A stretch of 64,000 nucleotides of DNA from Chloroflexota bacterium. Its GTDB lineage: Bacteria; Chloroflexota; Anaerolineae; Promineifilales; Promineifilaceae. The stretch lies in assembly GCA_024275635.1 (NCBI GenBank), contig JAJRYT010000151.1, positions 1 to 64,000 on the forward strand, in the 5' to 3' direction. The first letter of the stretch is position 1; the number at the start of each line of letters is the position of its first letter. The notes below the pieces were generated by a model. The model made no database searches, was not told the DNA's origin, and saw only the letters and a list, made by a program, of their open reading frames with translations. Of this stretch, positions 20,164 to 29,096 are shown in pieces. Position numbers and translations under genes: made by a program.

Positions 20164-20192
20164 TTATCTTTTAGCTGCGCTCTTTGTATAAT
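20164..20192 (+). promoter_or_regulatory. Candidate promoter for the BTAD/AAA regulator
   Basis: TATAAT at 20187-20192 with a weak TTATCT 17 bp upstream. Transcription would begin near 20199, past the first ATG of the frame (20191), which argues for translation from 20206 or 20212 with a very short leader. Confidence 0.45.
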
Positions 20193-20205
20193 GGGGTTGA
20201 TTCAG

Positions 20206-23200
20206 ATGACTATGCTGCACATTCAAGTTTTTCAATCCCTGACGGTTAGAACGAATCAAGGGCCGCCGCTGGATTTGGGTTCGCCGACGGCGCGCGCTTT
20301 GTTTGCTTACCTGGCGCTGCATCGGACGCAGACGACAGATCGACGCCGGTTGGCTTTTCTCTTTTGGCCGCGCGGCAGCGAGCAGGCGGCGCGCCGTAAC
20401 CTGCGCCAATATCTGCACCGGCTGCGCCGCTCCCTAGAGGTAATTGACCCCGATGGAAAGCTGCTGTTTACCGAAGGCAATCAGGTTGGCATTCATTTGC
20501 CGGATGATTGTTATTTGGATGTGGCTGAGTTTGAAACGGCCGTTTCCCTTCCGCATGAAAACCTCGCCCAAGCTATCTCCATTTACAAAGGCGACTTACT
20601 CGAAGATGTCTATGAAGATTGGGTTATTCCCGAACGGGAACGATTGGCCCGGCTGCACCGCGAAGCGCTGCTGCGTCTCATTGAGCAAAAAGAAGCGGCG
20701 CGCAATTACACAGAAGCGATTGCTTATGCCGAACAATACCTGGCTGCCGAACCGCTGTTGGAAAGCGCTTATGTGCGCCTGATGCAGCTTTATTATGCCG
20801 CTGGCGACCGAGGCCGCGTACAGCAGCAGTACCAGCAGTTAACCGCCGTATTTCTGGATGAACTGGGCGCTGATCCGTTACCGGAAACGGCCGCCATGTA
20901 CGAAGCCATGTTAGCTGGAGAATACGGCCGTGTTCCCAATAAACCATTAACCAGTCAGCCCGCAACCCGCAACGCGAAATCCTCAACCTTTAGCCCGCCA
21001 TCCACAGTTGCCCTCAAACGTCAACCTTTCGTTACGGCCTTCATTGGTCGGGAGACCGAACTCAATTGGCTGCTGCAAGCCGGACAGTCAGCGCAAAATT
21101 CCCAGGGCAACTTTGCTTTTATCCAGGGTGAATCCGGGGTCGGAAAAACCCGGCTTGTCAGCGAGGCGCTGGCCCAAATAGATACCCCCGTTTACATTTT
21201 TAGCGGACGCGGTCATGAATTCGAGTCCATGATCCCTTACAGCCCCCTGGCTCAGGCCCTGCGCGAAGCGGCCAACAATATCCCGTGGGAACGATTCCAG
21301 CCGCCGCCGCCCTGGCTCTCTGCCCTCCAGCCCCTGTTAGCGGATTTGCCCGCTTATTTCCCCGGACACACCCTCACTGGCAGCAGCCAGCAGCACCATA
21401 TCATTGAAGGGTTGGGTAATTTTCTACTGACTCTGGCCCGCCATCACCCCGTCATTCTTTACCTGGATAACCTCCACTGGGCCGACGGGCCAACCTGGAA
21501 CTTCCTCGGTTACCTGGCACAGCGGGTGAGGACTGCTCGTTTGCTCATCATTGGCGTAGCCCGTACCGAAGACATGCCGCGTGACCGGGGGCGGCTGGTC
21601 CGCAAATTGCAGCGCCAACAAGTGATGGCGACTCTCACATTGGAACGGCTTTCACAAGCTAATACGTATACTCTGGTGCGCCAGCTTATGGGCGATGACG
21701 CGCTAGACCCGATCTTTGCCCGCCGCATCTACGAGGAGACTGAAGGGAATCCGTTTTTTATTGTGGAAACAATGCGGGCTGTTCGGGAAGCCGGGGGCGA
21801 TTGGACGCATAGCGTGCCCACAGATGCGACTGGGCAACGGCCATTTTTTGCCATTCCTCTGCAAGTGCAAGCCATTATTGAATCACGCCTGGACAAGCTG
21901 GATGATGAAAGCCGGGCGGCGTTGGGGGTAGCGGCTGCAATTGGCCGCGAGTTTTCCTTTGAGGTATTACAGCAAGTGGGCCAATATGATACCCAAACAT
22001 TGCTGGATGCCCTGGATGAATGGCTGGCGCGCGGCTTGGTGCGCGAATTACGTGATGGTTATGATTTCACGCATGAGAAATTGAGCCAGGTCGCCTACCA
22101 GCAGCTCAGCCGCGCCCGCCGCCAGTGGATTCATTTTCAGGTAGCCGAATTTTTGAGCGCCAATCAGCCCGACGCCGACCCGGCCCACCTGGCCCACCAT
22201 TATTATCTAAGCAATGAGCCAGGCCGCGCGCTGCCGTACCTGGCCCAGGCCGGGCAGCGCGCCCTCAATGTGCGTTCCTATGCCGAAGCACGGGACTTTG
22301 GCCTGCAAGCAATTGGTTTATTAGGCCGGTTTCCCAGCCGGGCCAGGCTGGGCCAGGCCGAGCGGATTGATCTGAACCTGCAGTTGGCACAAGCTTATGC
22401 CTTCACCGGGGCGCTGCCCAAAGCGATGCAAATGCTGCAAGAGATCGAGCGTATGGCTGAATTACTGGGCGACATGGGGCGATTGGCACGCATATTTCAC
22501 CGCTCATCACAAATCTTTTGGCTGCGCGGCCGCCCAGGCACGGCCGCTGATTACGCCCGCCGCACATTACGTCACGCCGAGGAATTGAATGATGATAACC
22601 TGCGCTGTGCGGCCTTACGTATGTTGGGACGAGTCGGCATTGCCCTCAGCCATTATGATGACGCCATTGCTTATTTGCTGCGCTATGTAGACCTGGCTGA
22701 AAAGGGGCTGCCTCTGGCCGATTTACCGGCCATTTATGGGTATCTTGGCGTGGCTTATGCCCGCGTGGGTTCCTGGCAGCGGGCAATTGTAGCGGCACAG
22801 CAGGGGGTGGATTTGGCCGAATCGGCCGTTACCGGGGCCATGCATGTGGTGGCGCGAATGCAGTTGGCGTTTGTTTATGGCGATCTGAACGAATGGGAGC
22901 AGGCGTTGGCGATTGCCGCGCCGGTGCGTAATTTATGGCGCGAAGAAGGGATGACGCCGCACGCTTTTACTCTGCGCGCGGTCGTCGGGCGCTGCCTGGT
23001 ACATTCCGGCCAAATGCAGGCAGGGGTTGCAGAGATTCAGGCCGCCTTAAAGTGGGCGGAAGAAGTAGATTATCGCGTATTGGTTCACGTCATTCATGTT
23101 TATCTGGCACAGGCCCAGTATCAGGCCGGGATGATAGAGGAAGCGAGGGGAACGGCCGTTCACGCGGCCGAATTGGCAGCCCAGGCCGGGAATCGTTGGG

Positions 23201-23553
23201 CTGAAGCCGTCGCCCGGCATACTCAGGCCGTATGTGAGATGCATTTACCTAAAACAGACTGGCCTCAAGTCGAAGCTAACCTTATCCGCGCCATGCACAT
23301 CCTGCGCCAAATACGCGCCCGCCCCGACCTGGCCCGCACCTATCTCGCCATGCGCCGCCTTTACGACCGCGCCGGGCAAACCGCCTGGGCTGTTGATTGT
23401 CATTCCCGCGCCACCACTATTTTCGATGAACTCGGCATGGCTGATGAACTACGTGTAGCGCAGGGTCAGGCTGCCGGCGACCGCACAGGGGCCGTCGTTA
23501 TCTCCGGGCTTGAATTAAAGGGGCCTAACATTGACTTAGCGCTCATCGGGTAA
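20206..23553 (+). CDS. BTAD-containing transcriptional regulator with AAA ATPase and TPR repeats
   Basis: A protein of about 1115 residues of the SARP/MalT-like class. Residues 1-100 form an OmpR-type winged helix, followed by a BTAD helical domain (ISIYKGDLLEDVYEDW) to about 240. A signalling ATPase domain begins at FIGRETELNWLL, with Walker A QGESGVGKTR and Walker B ILYLDNLHWAD. The C-terminal 450 residues are TPR-like helical repeats. Such proteins bind DNA after ATP- and ligand-dependent oligomerisation. I chose the ATG at 20206 because a -10 box overlaps the earlier ATG. The ugp-like operon starts about 200 bp downstream and may be a target, but that is inference. Confidence 0.9.
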   Translation: MTMLHIQVFQSLTVRTNQGPPLDLGSPTARALFAYLALHRTQTTDRRRLAFLFWPRGSEQAARRNLRQYLHRLRRSLEVIDPDGKLLFTEGNQVGIHLPDDCYLDVAEFETAVSLPHENLAQAISIYKGDLLEDVYEDWVIPERERLARLHREALLRLIEQKEAARNYTEAIAYAEQYLAAEPLLESAYVRLMQLYYAAGDRGRVQQQYQQLTAVFLDELGADPLPETAAMYEAMLAGEYGRVPNKPLTSQPATRNAKSSTFSPPSTVALKRQPFVTAFIGRETELNWLLQAGQSAQNSQGNFAFIQGESGVGKTRLVSEALAQIDTPVYIFSGRGHEFESMIPYSPLAQALREAANNIPWERFQPPPPWLSALQPLLADLPAYFPGHTLTGSSQQHHIIEGLGNFLLTLARHHPVILYLDNLHWADGPTWNFLGYLAQRVRTARLLIIGVARTEDMPRDRGRLVRKLQRQQVMATLTLERLSQANTYTLVRQLMGDDALDPIFARRIYEETEGNPFFIVETMRAVREAGGDWTHSVPTDATGQRPFFAIPLQVQAIIESRLDKLDDESRAALGVAAAIGREFSFEVLQQVGQYDTQTLLDALDEWLARGLVRELRDGYDFTHEKLSQVAYQQLSRARRQWIHFQVAEFLSANQPDADPAHLAHHYYLSNEPGRALPYLAQAGQRALNVRSYAEARDFGLQAIGLLGRFPSRARLGQAERIDLNLQLAQAYAFTGALPKAMQMLQEIERMAELLGDMGRLARIFHRSSQIFWLRGRPGTAADYARRTLRHAEELNDDNLRCAALRMLGRVGIALSHYDDAIAYLLRYVDLAEKGLPLADLPAIYGYLGVAYARVGSWQRAIVAAQQGVDLAESAVTGAMHVVARMQLAFVYGDLNEWEQALAIAAPVRNLWREEGMTPHAFTLRAVVGRCLVHSGQMQAGVAEIQAALKWAEEVDYRVLVHVIHVYLAQAQYQAGMIEEARGTAVHAAELAAQAGNRWAEAVARHTQAVCEMHLPKTDWPQVEANLIRAMHILRQIRARPDLARTYLAMRRLYDRAGQTAWAVDCHSRATTIFDELGMADELRVAQGQAAGDRTGAVVISGLELKGPNIDLALIG

Positions 23554-23648
23554 ATGAGACTGAGCGGCGAGAAACTACCACTCCCCAGTTAACTAATCTA
23601 AAATCTCCAAACAGGGAACCTATTTCTAAACGGTTGCTTAACAGCAAT

Positions 23649-23676
23649 TTGAAAGTTATTTCCTTCGTGCTATACT
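23649..23676 (+). promoter_or_regulatory. Sigma-70-type promoter for the ugp-like operon
   Basis: TTGAAA and TATACT are separated by 16 bp and lie about 80 bp upstream of the first permease gene. This is the best-formed promoter seen in the window. Confidence 0.6.
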
Positions 23677-23757
23677 TCCCGCCACTATTTTGCCATTATT
23701 GCGCCCCAACTTCTCCATAGAGGTTAACGTCATTAACCGAATCACAAAGAAATTACC

Positions 23758-24708
23758 ATGAGTCAATCAGTGTCGATCCACAAATCAAGCCCGTCCCAGA
23801 ACGCAGACAAAACCTACAATAACAATTGGGCAAAGATTAAATCTGCCCTTGAAGGCTATTTGTACCTGGTGCCATCCCTCATCATTCTCACCATCTTCGT
23901 TTTTATCCCCATTGTCGCTTCTTTCCAGCTCAGCTTGACGCGGATTGCTCCATTCGGTGGCAAGTCCATTGCCGTGGGACTTGAAAACTACACCCGCTTA
24001 TTTGCCGACCCAGAATATATCAACAGCCTTAAAGTATCGCTGCTGTTCACATTAGGCACGGTTCCGGGCGGTCTTATTTTGGCCGTAGCCATGGCCATTG
24101 CCCTTTCCTACCCGATGAAACATCTTTCCTGGTTTCATCGCCTGCTTATTTTCGTCCCCATCGTCATCAGCAGCGCCGTCACCGGCGTTCTTTTTCGCTG
24201 GATTTACCACCCGGTTGTTGGTTATCTCAACTATATTCTAAGCTTGATGGGCATTGAAGGCCCTCTTTGGCTTTCCTCTAAAGATTGGGCGTTGGTCTCA
24301 GTTATGTTGGCGGTAGTCTGGCGGCAGTTGGGCTTTAACGTCATCATCGCTCTGGCCGGTATTCAGAACATTGATTCGACTTATTATGAAGCGGCCAAAG
24401 TAGATGGCGCCAACTTGTGGCATCGCATCCGCCACATCACGCTACCCTTGCTCTCGCCCACACTTTTCTTCCTTTTCATTATCAACGTCATCAACAGTTT
24501 GCAAGTATTCGGCGAAATTAACATCTTGACTGAAGGCGGGCCGGGTGGCGCATCGAATACGCTACTGTACTCGATTTATTACGACGCTTTTGTCGGTACG
24601 CCATTCCGGGGCTACGCATCAGCCCAGGCATATTTGTTGTTTATCATCATCCTAATCATGTCCTTCGTTCAATTTAGGGGCTTTGGCCGCAAGGTACATT
24701 ACCAATGA
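23758..24708 (+). CDS. ugpA: ABC transporter permease, UgpA/MalF type
   Basis: 316 residues with six predicted membrane helices after a polar N-terminus. The EAA loop that contacts the ATPase is YYEAAKVDGANLWHRIRHITLP. It belongs to the carbohydrate-uptake-1 permease family. The assignment to glycerol-3-phosphate uptake rests on its neighbours (a UgpB-like binding protein and a glycerophosphodiesterase), not on this sequence alone. Its stop overlaps the next start by 4 bp. Confidence 0.85.
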   Translation: MSQSVSIHKSSPSQNADKTYNNNWAKIKSALEGYLYLVPSLIILTIFVFIPIVASFQLSLTRIAPFGGKSIAVGLENYTRLFADPEYINSLKVSLLFTLGTVPGGLILAVAMAIALSYPMKHLSWFHRLLIFVPIVISSAVTGVLFRWIYHPVVGYLNYILSLMGIEGPLWLSSKDWALVSVMLAVVWRQLGFNVIIALAGIQNIDSTYYEAAKVDGANLWHRIRHITLPLLSPTLFFLFIINVINSLQVFGEINILTEGGPGGASNTLLYSIYYDAFVGTPFRGYASAQAYLLFIIILIMSFVQFRGFGRKVHYQ

Positions 24709-25586
24709 GCACATCTACCGCACAAATCAAACCGGCAAGAAGAAAAATTAAATGGGGCGAGATTGGCCTGCATGTTTACTTGATTGGCATCGGCCTTGTC
24801 GTGGCAGCGCCCATCATCCTAGCTATTTTCACCAGCTTCAAAGTAGCCAATGATATTACCAACTACCCGCCTACCTTGTTACCTGAGGTATGGACAGTTG
24901 AGAATTACATCACAGCCTGGACAGCAACCCCATTGTGGCGCTTCTTTGCCAACAGCCTCATCCAAACAGGCACGATTGTTGTGTTCCAGGTTTTGTTTAG
25001 TATTTTGGCAGCCTATGCTTTTTCTGTTTTGGAATTTCCCGGTCGTGATTTACTGTTTTATGTGATCTTGGCCAGCTTGATGGTTCCCTTCCAGTTAACG
25101 TTTATCCCCAATTTTCTAACCATTGCCAAATGGGGACAAATTAATGAGGCAATAGGGCCTAACACTTATTTTGCGTTGACGGTTCCGTTTCTAGCCAGCG
25201 CATTTGGTATCTTTTTGCTGCGTCAGTTTTTCCTGACGATTCCTAAAGATTTACATGATTCGGCCAAGATTGACGGGGCCGGTAATTGGCGCTATTTGTG
25301 GCAAATCCTGGTTCCGTTAAGCAAGGGTTCAATCAGCGCCTTTAGCATTTTCTCGTTTTTGGGGGCCTGGAGCCAATATCTATGGCCGCTGGTTATTACT
25401 AATGAGGAAAATATGCGTACCATTCAGATTGGCATCCGCTTTTTCCTGTTTGACCAGGAGCGTGGCGCTGACTGGGGCGCGGTGATGGCGGCGGCAGTGA
25501 TTGCGTTAATGCCAACGCTGCTTATTTTCCTGGTAGCCCAGCGGCAGTTGGTTAAGGGCATTGCCATGACTGGCTTGAAGGGCTGA
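24705..25586 (+). CDS. ugpE: ABC transporter permease, UgpE/MalG type
   Basis: 293 residues with six membrane helices and the EAA loop LHDSAKIDGAGNWRYLWQI. It is the second half of the heteromeric channel with the preceding gene, to which it is translationally coupled. No ATPase gene follows, so a shared ATPase encoded elsewhere (MsmX/UgpC type) must energise it. Confidence 0.85.
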   Translation: MSTSTAQIKPARRKIKWGEIGLHVYLIGIGLVVAAPIILAIFTSFKVANDITNYPPTLLPEVWTVENYITAWTATPLWRFFANSLIQTGTIVVFQVLFSILAAYAFSVLEFPGRDLLFYVILASLMVPFQLTFIPNFLTIAKWGQINEAIGPNTYFALTVPFLASAFGIFLLRQFFLTIPKDLHDSAKIDGAGNWRYLWQILVPLSKGSISAFSIFSFLGAWSQYLWPLVITNEENMRTIQIGIRFFLFDQERGADWGAVMAAAVIALMPTLLIFLVAQRQLVKGIAMTGLKG

Positions 25587-25615
25587 GATCAGTGATTAGA
25601 GGTAACTCTAAGTCA

Positions 25616-25680
25616 TCCTCCCGGAGCTTCACGAGAGGTTAACCCTTCGTCAGGCTAACCTTCGAGAGGGTTAGTAATTA
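25616..25680. repeat. CCTCCCGGAG / GTCAGGCTAACC dispersed repeat, copy 2
   Basis: It matches 2912-2981 in order and spacing of its conserved blocks. It is followed by a heptad-like GGGGACTGGAGACT stretch that can pair with AATCTCCAGTCTC just downstream. It lies between ugpE and the binding-protein gene and could fold in the operon mRNA, for example to allow higher expression of the binding protein. Confidence 0.6.
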
Positions 25681-25860
25681 CAATTAGAGATTGGGGACTG
25701 GAGACTGACTAATCTCCAGTCTCTAGTTTCTAAATCTACCTGTTTTTTGTTGTCCATTGGTTGTTTTATGAAAAACGGCCGTTAATTTCCGCGCTTGTTT
25801 CCTATCCCCATTTGGGGATACCCACCAGGAAAGCAGGCCCATTAAATCCTGAGGAGGATT

Positions 25861-27282
25861 ATGAAGATGAAATCTGTTTTTAAAACTATGACACTGTTGT
25901 TGATTATCACCATGTTCCTGGCAGCTTGTGGCGGCGGTGAAGAACCAGCCGCCCCGGCAGCCGAAGAACCGGCGGCTCAAGAACCAGCGGCCGAAGAACC
26001 GGCGGCCCAGGAACCCGCTGCCGAAGAACCGGCGGCAGCCGAAGTTATTACCATCGAGTTCTGGCACGCGATGGGTGGGGAACTAGGCACGGTTGTAGAT
26101 GAATTGGTAGCGCGTTTCAATGCATCCCATGATAACATCCAGGTAAACGCGACGTTCCAGGGCAGCTACGACGATACCTACAACGCCCTGCTGGCTTCCT
26201 TCGATGCCGGCACTGAGCCAAATATTACCCAGAACTTCGATCTGGCCGCGCAGACCATGTTTGACACAGGTCGTTTGGTTGCCGCTAGCTCCTTTGAAGG
26301 GTTCGATCCTGATATCTTTGTCCCCGCCGTGCGCGACTACTACTCCGATGACAGCGGCATGGTTGGCATGGCGTTCAACAGCAGCACCCCCATTATGTAT
26401 TACAATGCTGACATGTTTGCCGAATTGGGCATTGACCCGCCAGGGTTAGATACAACATTCTCCGATTTGATTGCCAAATGTGATGAACTGCAAGCGGCCG
26501 GCGTTGAATTTTGCATCACCTTCGGTCAAGTTGGCTGGTATTTCGAGCAAATTCTGGCAAACAGTGGTGGCTTGTACTTCAACAATAATAACGGCCGTAC
26601 CGGCCGTGCCACCGAAGCCGTCTTCAACCAAGGCCAGGGCGCCGAAGTATTCACCTTCCTCAGCAGCCTGATTGCTGACGGTTATGCCCCCAATGTAGGC
26701 AAAACCTGGACGGATACCGATACTGTTTTTCAGGCTGGGCAGGCGGCTATGATCTTCGACTCCACCTCTGGCGCGTTGGGTATGCAAGAAGGGGCCGACT
26801 TTGAAGTCAAGACCACCTACATTCCGCACAGCGACAGCAGCGAGCGCAACGGCGTCATTATCGGCGGCGCGGCTTTGTGGCTGATTGATTCCGGCGACGA
26901 CGCTGTGAACCAGGCGGCCTGGGAAGTCATGAACTTCATGGCTCAACCAGAACAACAAGTAACTTGGCACACCGGAACCGGCTACTTCCCGGTACGCACT
27001 GACCTGGACAACAACGCCGATCTGAAAGCATTCTGGGCCGAAAACCCGAACTTCCGCACTGCCATTGACCAGCTTGCCAGCACTAACACCACCCTGGCCG
27101 ATGGTTCCCCGAACTACGCTGTTTTGGGCGGCAAGGCTGGCCCGTTCCCGGCTATTCGCCAATTCATCGTGGATGCTTACAGCCGCGTGCTGGATGACGG
27201 CATGTCCCCGCAAGAGGCGTTGGACGAAGCGGCCGAGAAAGCGAACCAGGAACTTTCTGACTACAACGCTTTCTTCGAATAA
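25861..27282 (+). CDS. ugpB: UgpB-like extracellular solute-binding lipoprotein
   Basis: 473 residues. A lipoprotein signal peptide ends in MFLAACGG (lipobox, Cys near residue 22), followed by a repetitive acidic tether of EEPAA/QEPAA units encoded by direct DNA repeats. The mature domain matches the UgpB pattern of glycerol-3-phosphate and glycerophosphodiester binders: EFWHAMGGELG, YYSDDSGMVGMAFNSSTP, IIGGAALW, WHTGTGYFPV. It should capture substrate outside the membrane for the two upstream permeases. The start has GAGGAGG. Sugar binding cannot be excluded. Confidence 0.87.
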   Translation: MKMKSVFKTMTLLLIITMFLAACGGGEEPAAPAAEEPAAQEPAAEEPAAQEPAAEEPAAAEVITIEFWHAMGGELGTVVDELVARFNASHDNIQVNATFQGSYDDTYNALLASFDAGTEPNITQNFDLAAQTMFDTGRLVAASSFEGFDPDIFVPAVRDYYSDDSGMVGMAFNSSTPIMYYNADMFAELGIDPPGLDTTFSDLIAKCDELQAAGVEFCITFGQVGWYFEQILANSGGLYFNNNNGRTGRATEAVFNQGQGAEVFTFLSSLIADGYAPNVGKTWTDTDTVFQAGQAAMIFDSTSGALGMQEGADFEVKTTYIPHSDSSERNGVIIGGAALWLIDSGDDAVNQAAWEVMNFMAQPEQQVTWHTGTGYFPVRTDLDNNADLKAFWAENPNFRTAIDQLASTNTTLADGSPNYAVLGGKAGPFPAIRQFIVDAYSRVLDDGMSPQEALDEAAEKANQELSDYNAFFE

Positions 27283-27399
27283 AAAGTATGAACTTAGGCA
27301 GCAGTCACCAGTGACTGCTGCCTCCATGACAAGCGGTCGGGACTGGGTCTGGTGGGTATACCCGGTTCCGACTGTTTGTTTTTTTAAGGAAGATAAGAA

Positions 27400-28416
27400 T
27401 TGAAGAAATCATGGCTCTGGATTGTTTTGCTGCTTGTGTCTTGTAATAGGGAGAATGAAAGAGAGGGAGTGGTTACGGCCGTTCCCATCCCTAACGCCAT
27501 CCCCAACACCCTGCCCGCCGGATTCGACGTTGAAGGACATCGCGGCACGCGCGGTCTCAAGCCAGAAAACACCCTGCCCGCCTTCGAAACCGCCCTCGAC
27601 CTGGGCGTTACCACACTGGAACTCGACCTGCACTACACCAGCGACGGCGTCGTCATTATCTGGCACGATGACGAAATCGCCAAAGATAAATGCGGCCTGG
27701 CCCCCGGCATAGAAACCGACGCGCCCGACCCCGACAGCCTGGTCAAATGGGGCGAAGCGTTGTCCTTCAGCCAACTCGCCTACGAACAAACACAGGCGTT
27801 CCGCTGCGACCGCAACCCCGACTCCGGCAAATTCCCCGACCAGAACAACGGGCCAACGCCGCTGGCTGGCGATGATTATAGCTTCGTTAGCCTGGAAGCG
27901 TTGTTCCAATTTGTGGCTGACTATGTCCAATCGGAACAGAAAAGCGACGAGCAGCGGGCCAATGCCGCCCAGGTGCAGTTCAACATCGAGACCAAGCGCA
28001 AGCCGGATAAGGCCAAAGCGATCAACGATGGTTGCGACGGCCAGAACCCCGGCCCGTTTGAACTGGAGATTTTGCGTCTGGTGGAACAATTCGGCCTGGA
28101 AGAGCGCGTCATCATCCAGAGCTTCGACCATCGTTCCTTGTGGGCCATCCGCTCAATCAACGACGCGATTCGGCTGGCGGCGCTCACCGCCCGCGGCAAT
28201 GCCGACCTGGTGGGATACGCCGAGCAGGGGGCGGACATCTGGTCGCCCAAAGCGTCTACACTGACGCCGGAACTGGTGAGCAAAGCGCACAAACTCGGCC
28301 TGCAAGTCATCCCCTGGACGGTGAATGACCCGGACGAGATGCGGGCGCTGATAGAAATGGGCGTGGATGGGCTAATCAGCGATCGGCCGGACGTATTGTT
28401 GGGGTTGGAGGATTGA
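27400..28416 (+). CDS. ugpQ: Exported glycerophosphodiester phosphodiesterase lipoprotein
   Basis: 338 residues starting at TTG with AAGGAAG upstream. The signal peptide WIVLLLVSC is a lipobox, so the enzyme is probably anchored outside the cytoplasmic membrane. The GDPD core is clear: GHRGTRGLKPENTLPAF, LELDLHYTSDG and HDDE supply the metal- and phosphate-binding residues, and VNDPDEMRALIEMGVDGLISD closes the barrel. It would cut glycerophosphodiesters to glycerol-3-phosphate plus alcohol, which the upstream binding protein could then take up. E. coli UgpQ is cytosolic, so the location differs. An insert of about 70 residues follows the metal site. Confidence 0.87.
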   Translation: MKKSWLWIVLLLVSCNRENEREGVVTAVPIPNAIPNTLPAGFDVEGHRGTRGLKPENTLPAFETALDLGVTTLELDLHYTSDGVVIIWHDDEIAKDKCGLAPGIETDAPDPDSLVKWGEALSFSQLAYEQTQAFRCDRNPDSGKFPDQNNGPTPLAGDDYSFVSLEALFQFVADYVQSEQKSDEQRANAAQVQFNIETKRKPDKAKAINDGCDGQNPGPFELEILRLVEQFGLEERVIIQSFDHRSLWAIRSINDAIRLAALTARGNADLVGYAEQGADIWSPKASTLTPELVSKAHKLGLQVIPWTVNDPDEMRALIEMGVDGLISDRPDVLLGLED

Positions 28417-28420
28417 GGAT

Positions 28421-28792
28421 TCAGGCGATGTCGTCCAGCGACAGGTTTAAGGCTTGAGCGATGCGTTTGAGGACGTTTGTGGAACCGCTGCGGTTACCGG
28501 ATTCGATTTGGGAAAGGTAGGATTTGCTGATACCAACTTGATCGGCCAATGCTTGCAGGGTTAGCCCGCGATATTGCCGCCAGATGCGTAACGGCCGTTC
28601 GCTATTCATCAATTCCCATACCACATGAGCCGGAATTGTTTCTTCTTCGCCCCGTTCAATCCGGGCGGATATTTCATCAGCCTCCCGAATATCTCGGGCA
28701 TCTTCGATTTCTTCCAGAAGTTGCAAGTAATCGTTATAAGGGATCACAGCATATACAGGGACGCCGCCATCTTTAATAATTTGAACGCTCAT
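28421..28792 (-). CDS. XRE-family antitoxin of a RelE-type module
   Basis: 123 residues: a Phd/RelB-like N-terminus (VYAVIPYNDYLQLLEEIED) and a C-terminal helix-turn-helix of the XRE class (LADQVGISKSYLSQIESGNR). Its start overlaps the stop of the RelE-like frame upstream, the usual toxin-first arrangement for HigBA-like pairs. The antitoxin is intact although the toxin frame carries a stop, and it may still repress its own promoter. Confidence 0.85.
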   Translation of the reverse strand: MSVQIIKDGGVPVYAVIPYNDYLQLLEEIEDARDIREADEISARIERGEEETIPAHVVWELMNSERPLRIWRQYRGLTLQALADQVGISKSYLSQIESGNRSGSTNVLKRIAQALNLSLDDIA

Positions 28793-29046
28793 TTATAAAC
28801 CTTCCCACGCGGAGCAATTTGTAACACCAATATGACTACACGTTCGTTCTGAATTTTGTAAACCACACGCCAATCTCCAATCCGCAGACGATAGTTTAGT
28901 GATCCGTGCAATGGTTTAACATTATTATGATGTCCGTAAGGGTTGCGAGCAATCTCGTTCATTTTATCGAATATCCGCTTTGCCAGCTTTCACGGCAATC
29001 GGCGCAAGGTTTTTTGCGATGTTTTGCTATACTCGACAGTAAACAT
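28789..29046 (-). pseudogene. RelE/ParE-family toxin interrupted by in-frame TGA
   Basis: An 86-codon frame reads MFTVEYSKTSQKTLRRLP, then TGA at 28990-28992 (codon 19), then KLAKRIFDKMNEIARNP and a complete RelE tail with LHGSLNYRLRIGDWRVVYKI and APRGKVYK. No frameshift is needed. The interrupted codon would usually be Arg or a similar residue, so CGA-to-TGA is the simplest change. The stop codon overlaps the antitoxin ATG (ATGA). A restart at Met29 would lack the first helix and strand. Either the toxin is dead or the stop is read through. Confidence 0.8.
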
Positions 29047-29066
29047 AGCTTAATTTTAACAGATTT

Positions 29067-29083
29067 GTTTACTATTTGTAAAC
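29067..29083. promoter_or_regulatory. Palindromic operator candidate of the RelE-type module
   Basis: GTTTACTATTTGTAAAC is a perfect 6-bp inverted repeat with a 5-bp spacer, 21 bp upstream of the toxin start. A half-site-like TTTACTGT overlaps the toxin's first codons. It also lies in the leader of the divergent fusion gene, so antitoxin binding might affect both. Confidence 0.45.
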
Positions 29084-29096
29084 ATTGGGGATTTTC

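Noticed and set aside
26446-27327. A 293-codon open frame on the minus strand opposite ugpB
   Set aside because: It is antisense to a clear binding-protein gene and has no recognisable domain; it results from the codon use of the true gene.
27409-28131. A 240-codon minus-strand frame opposite the phosphodiesterase
   Set aside because: It is antisense to a GDPD with intact catalytic motifs and has no domain of its own.
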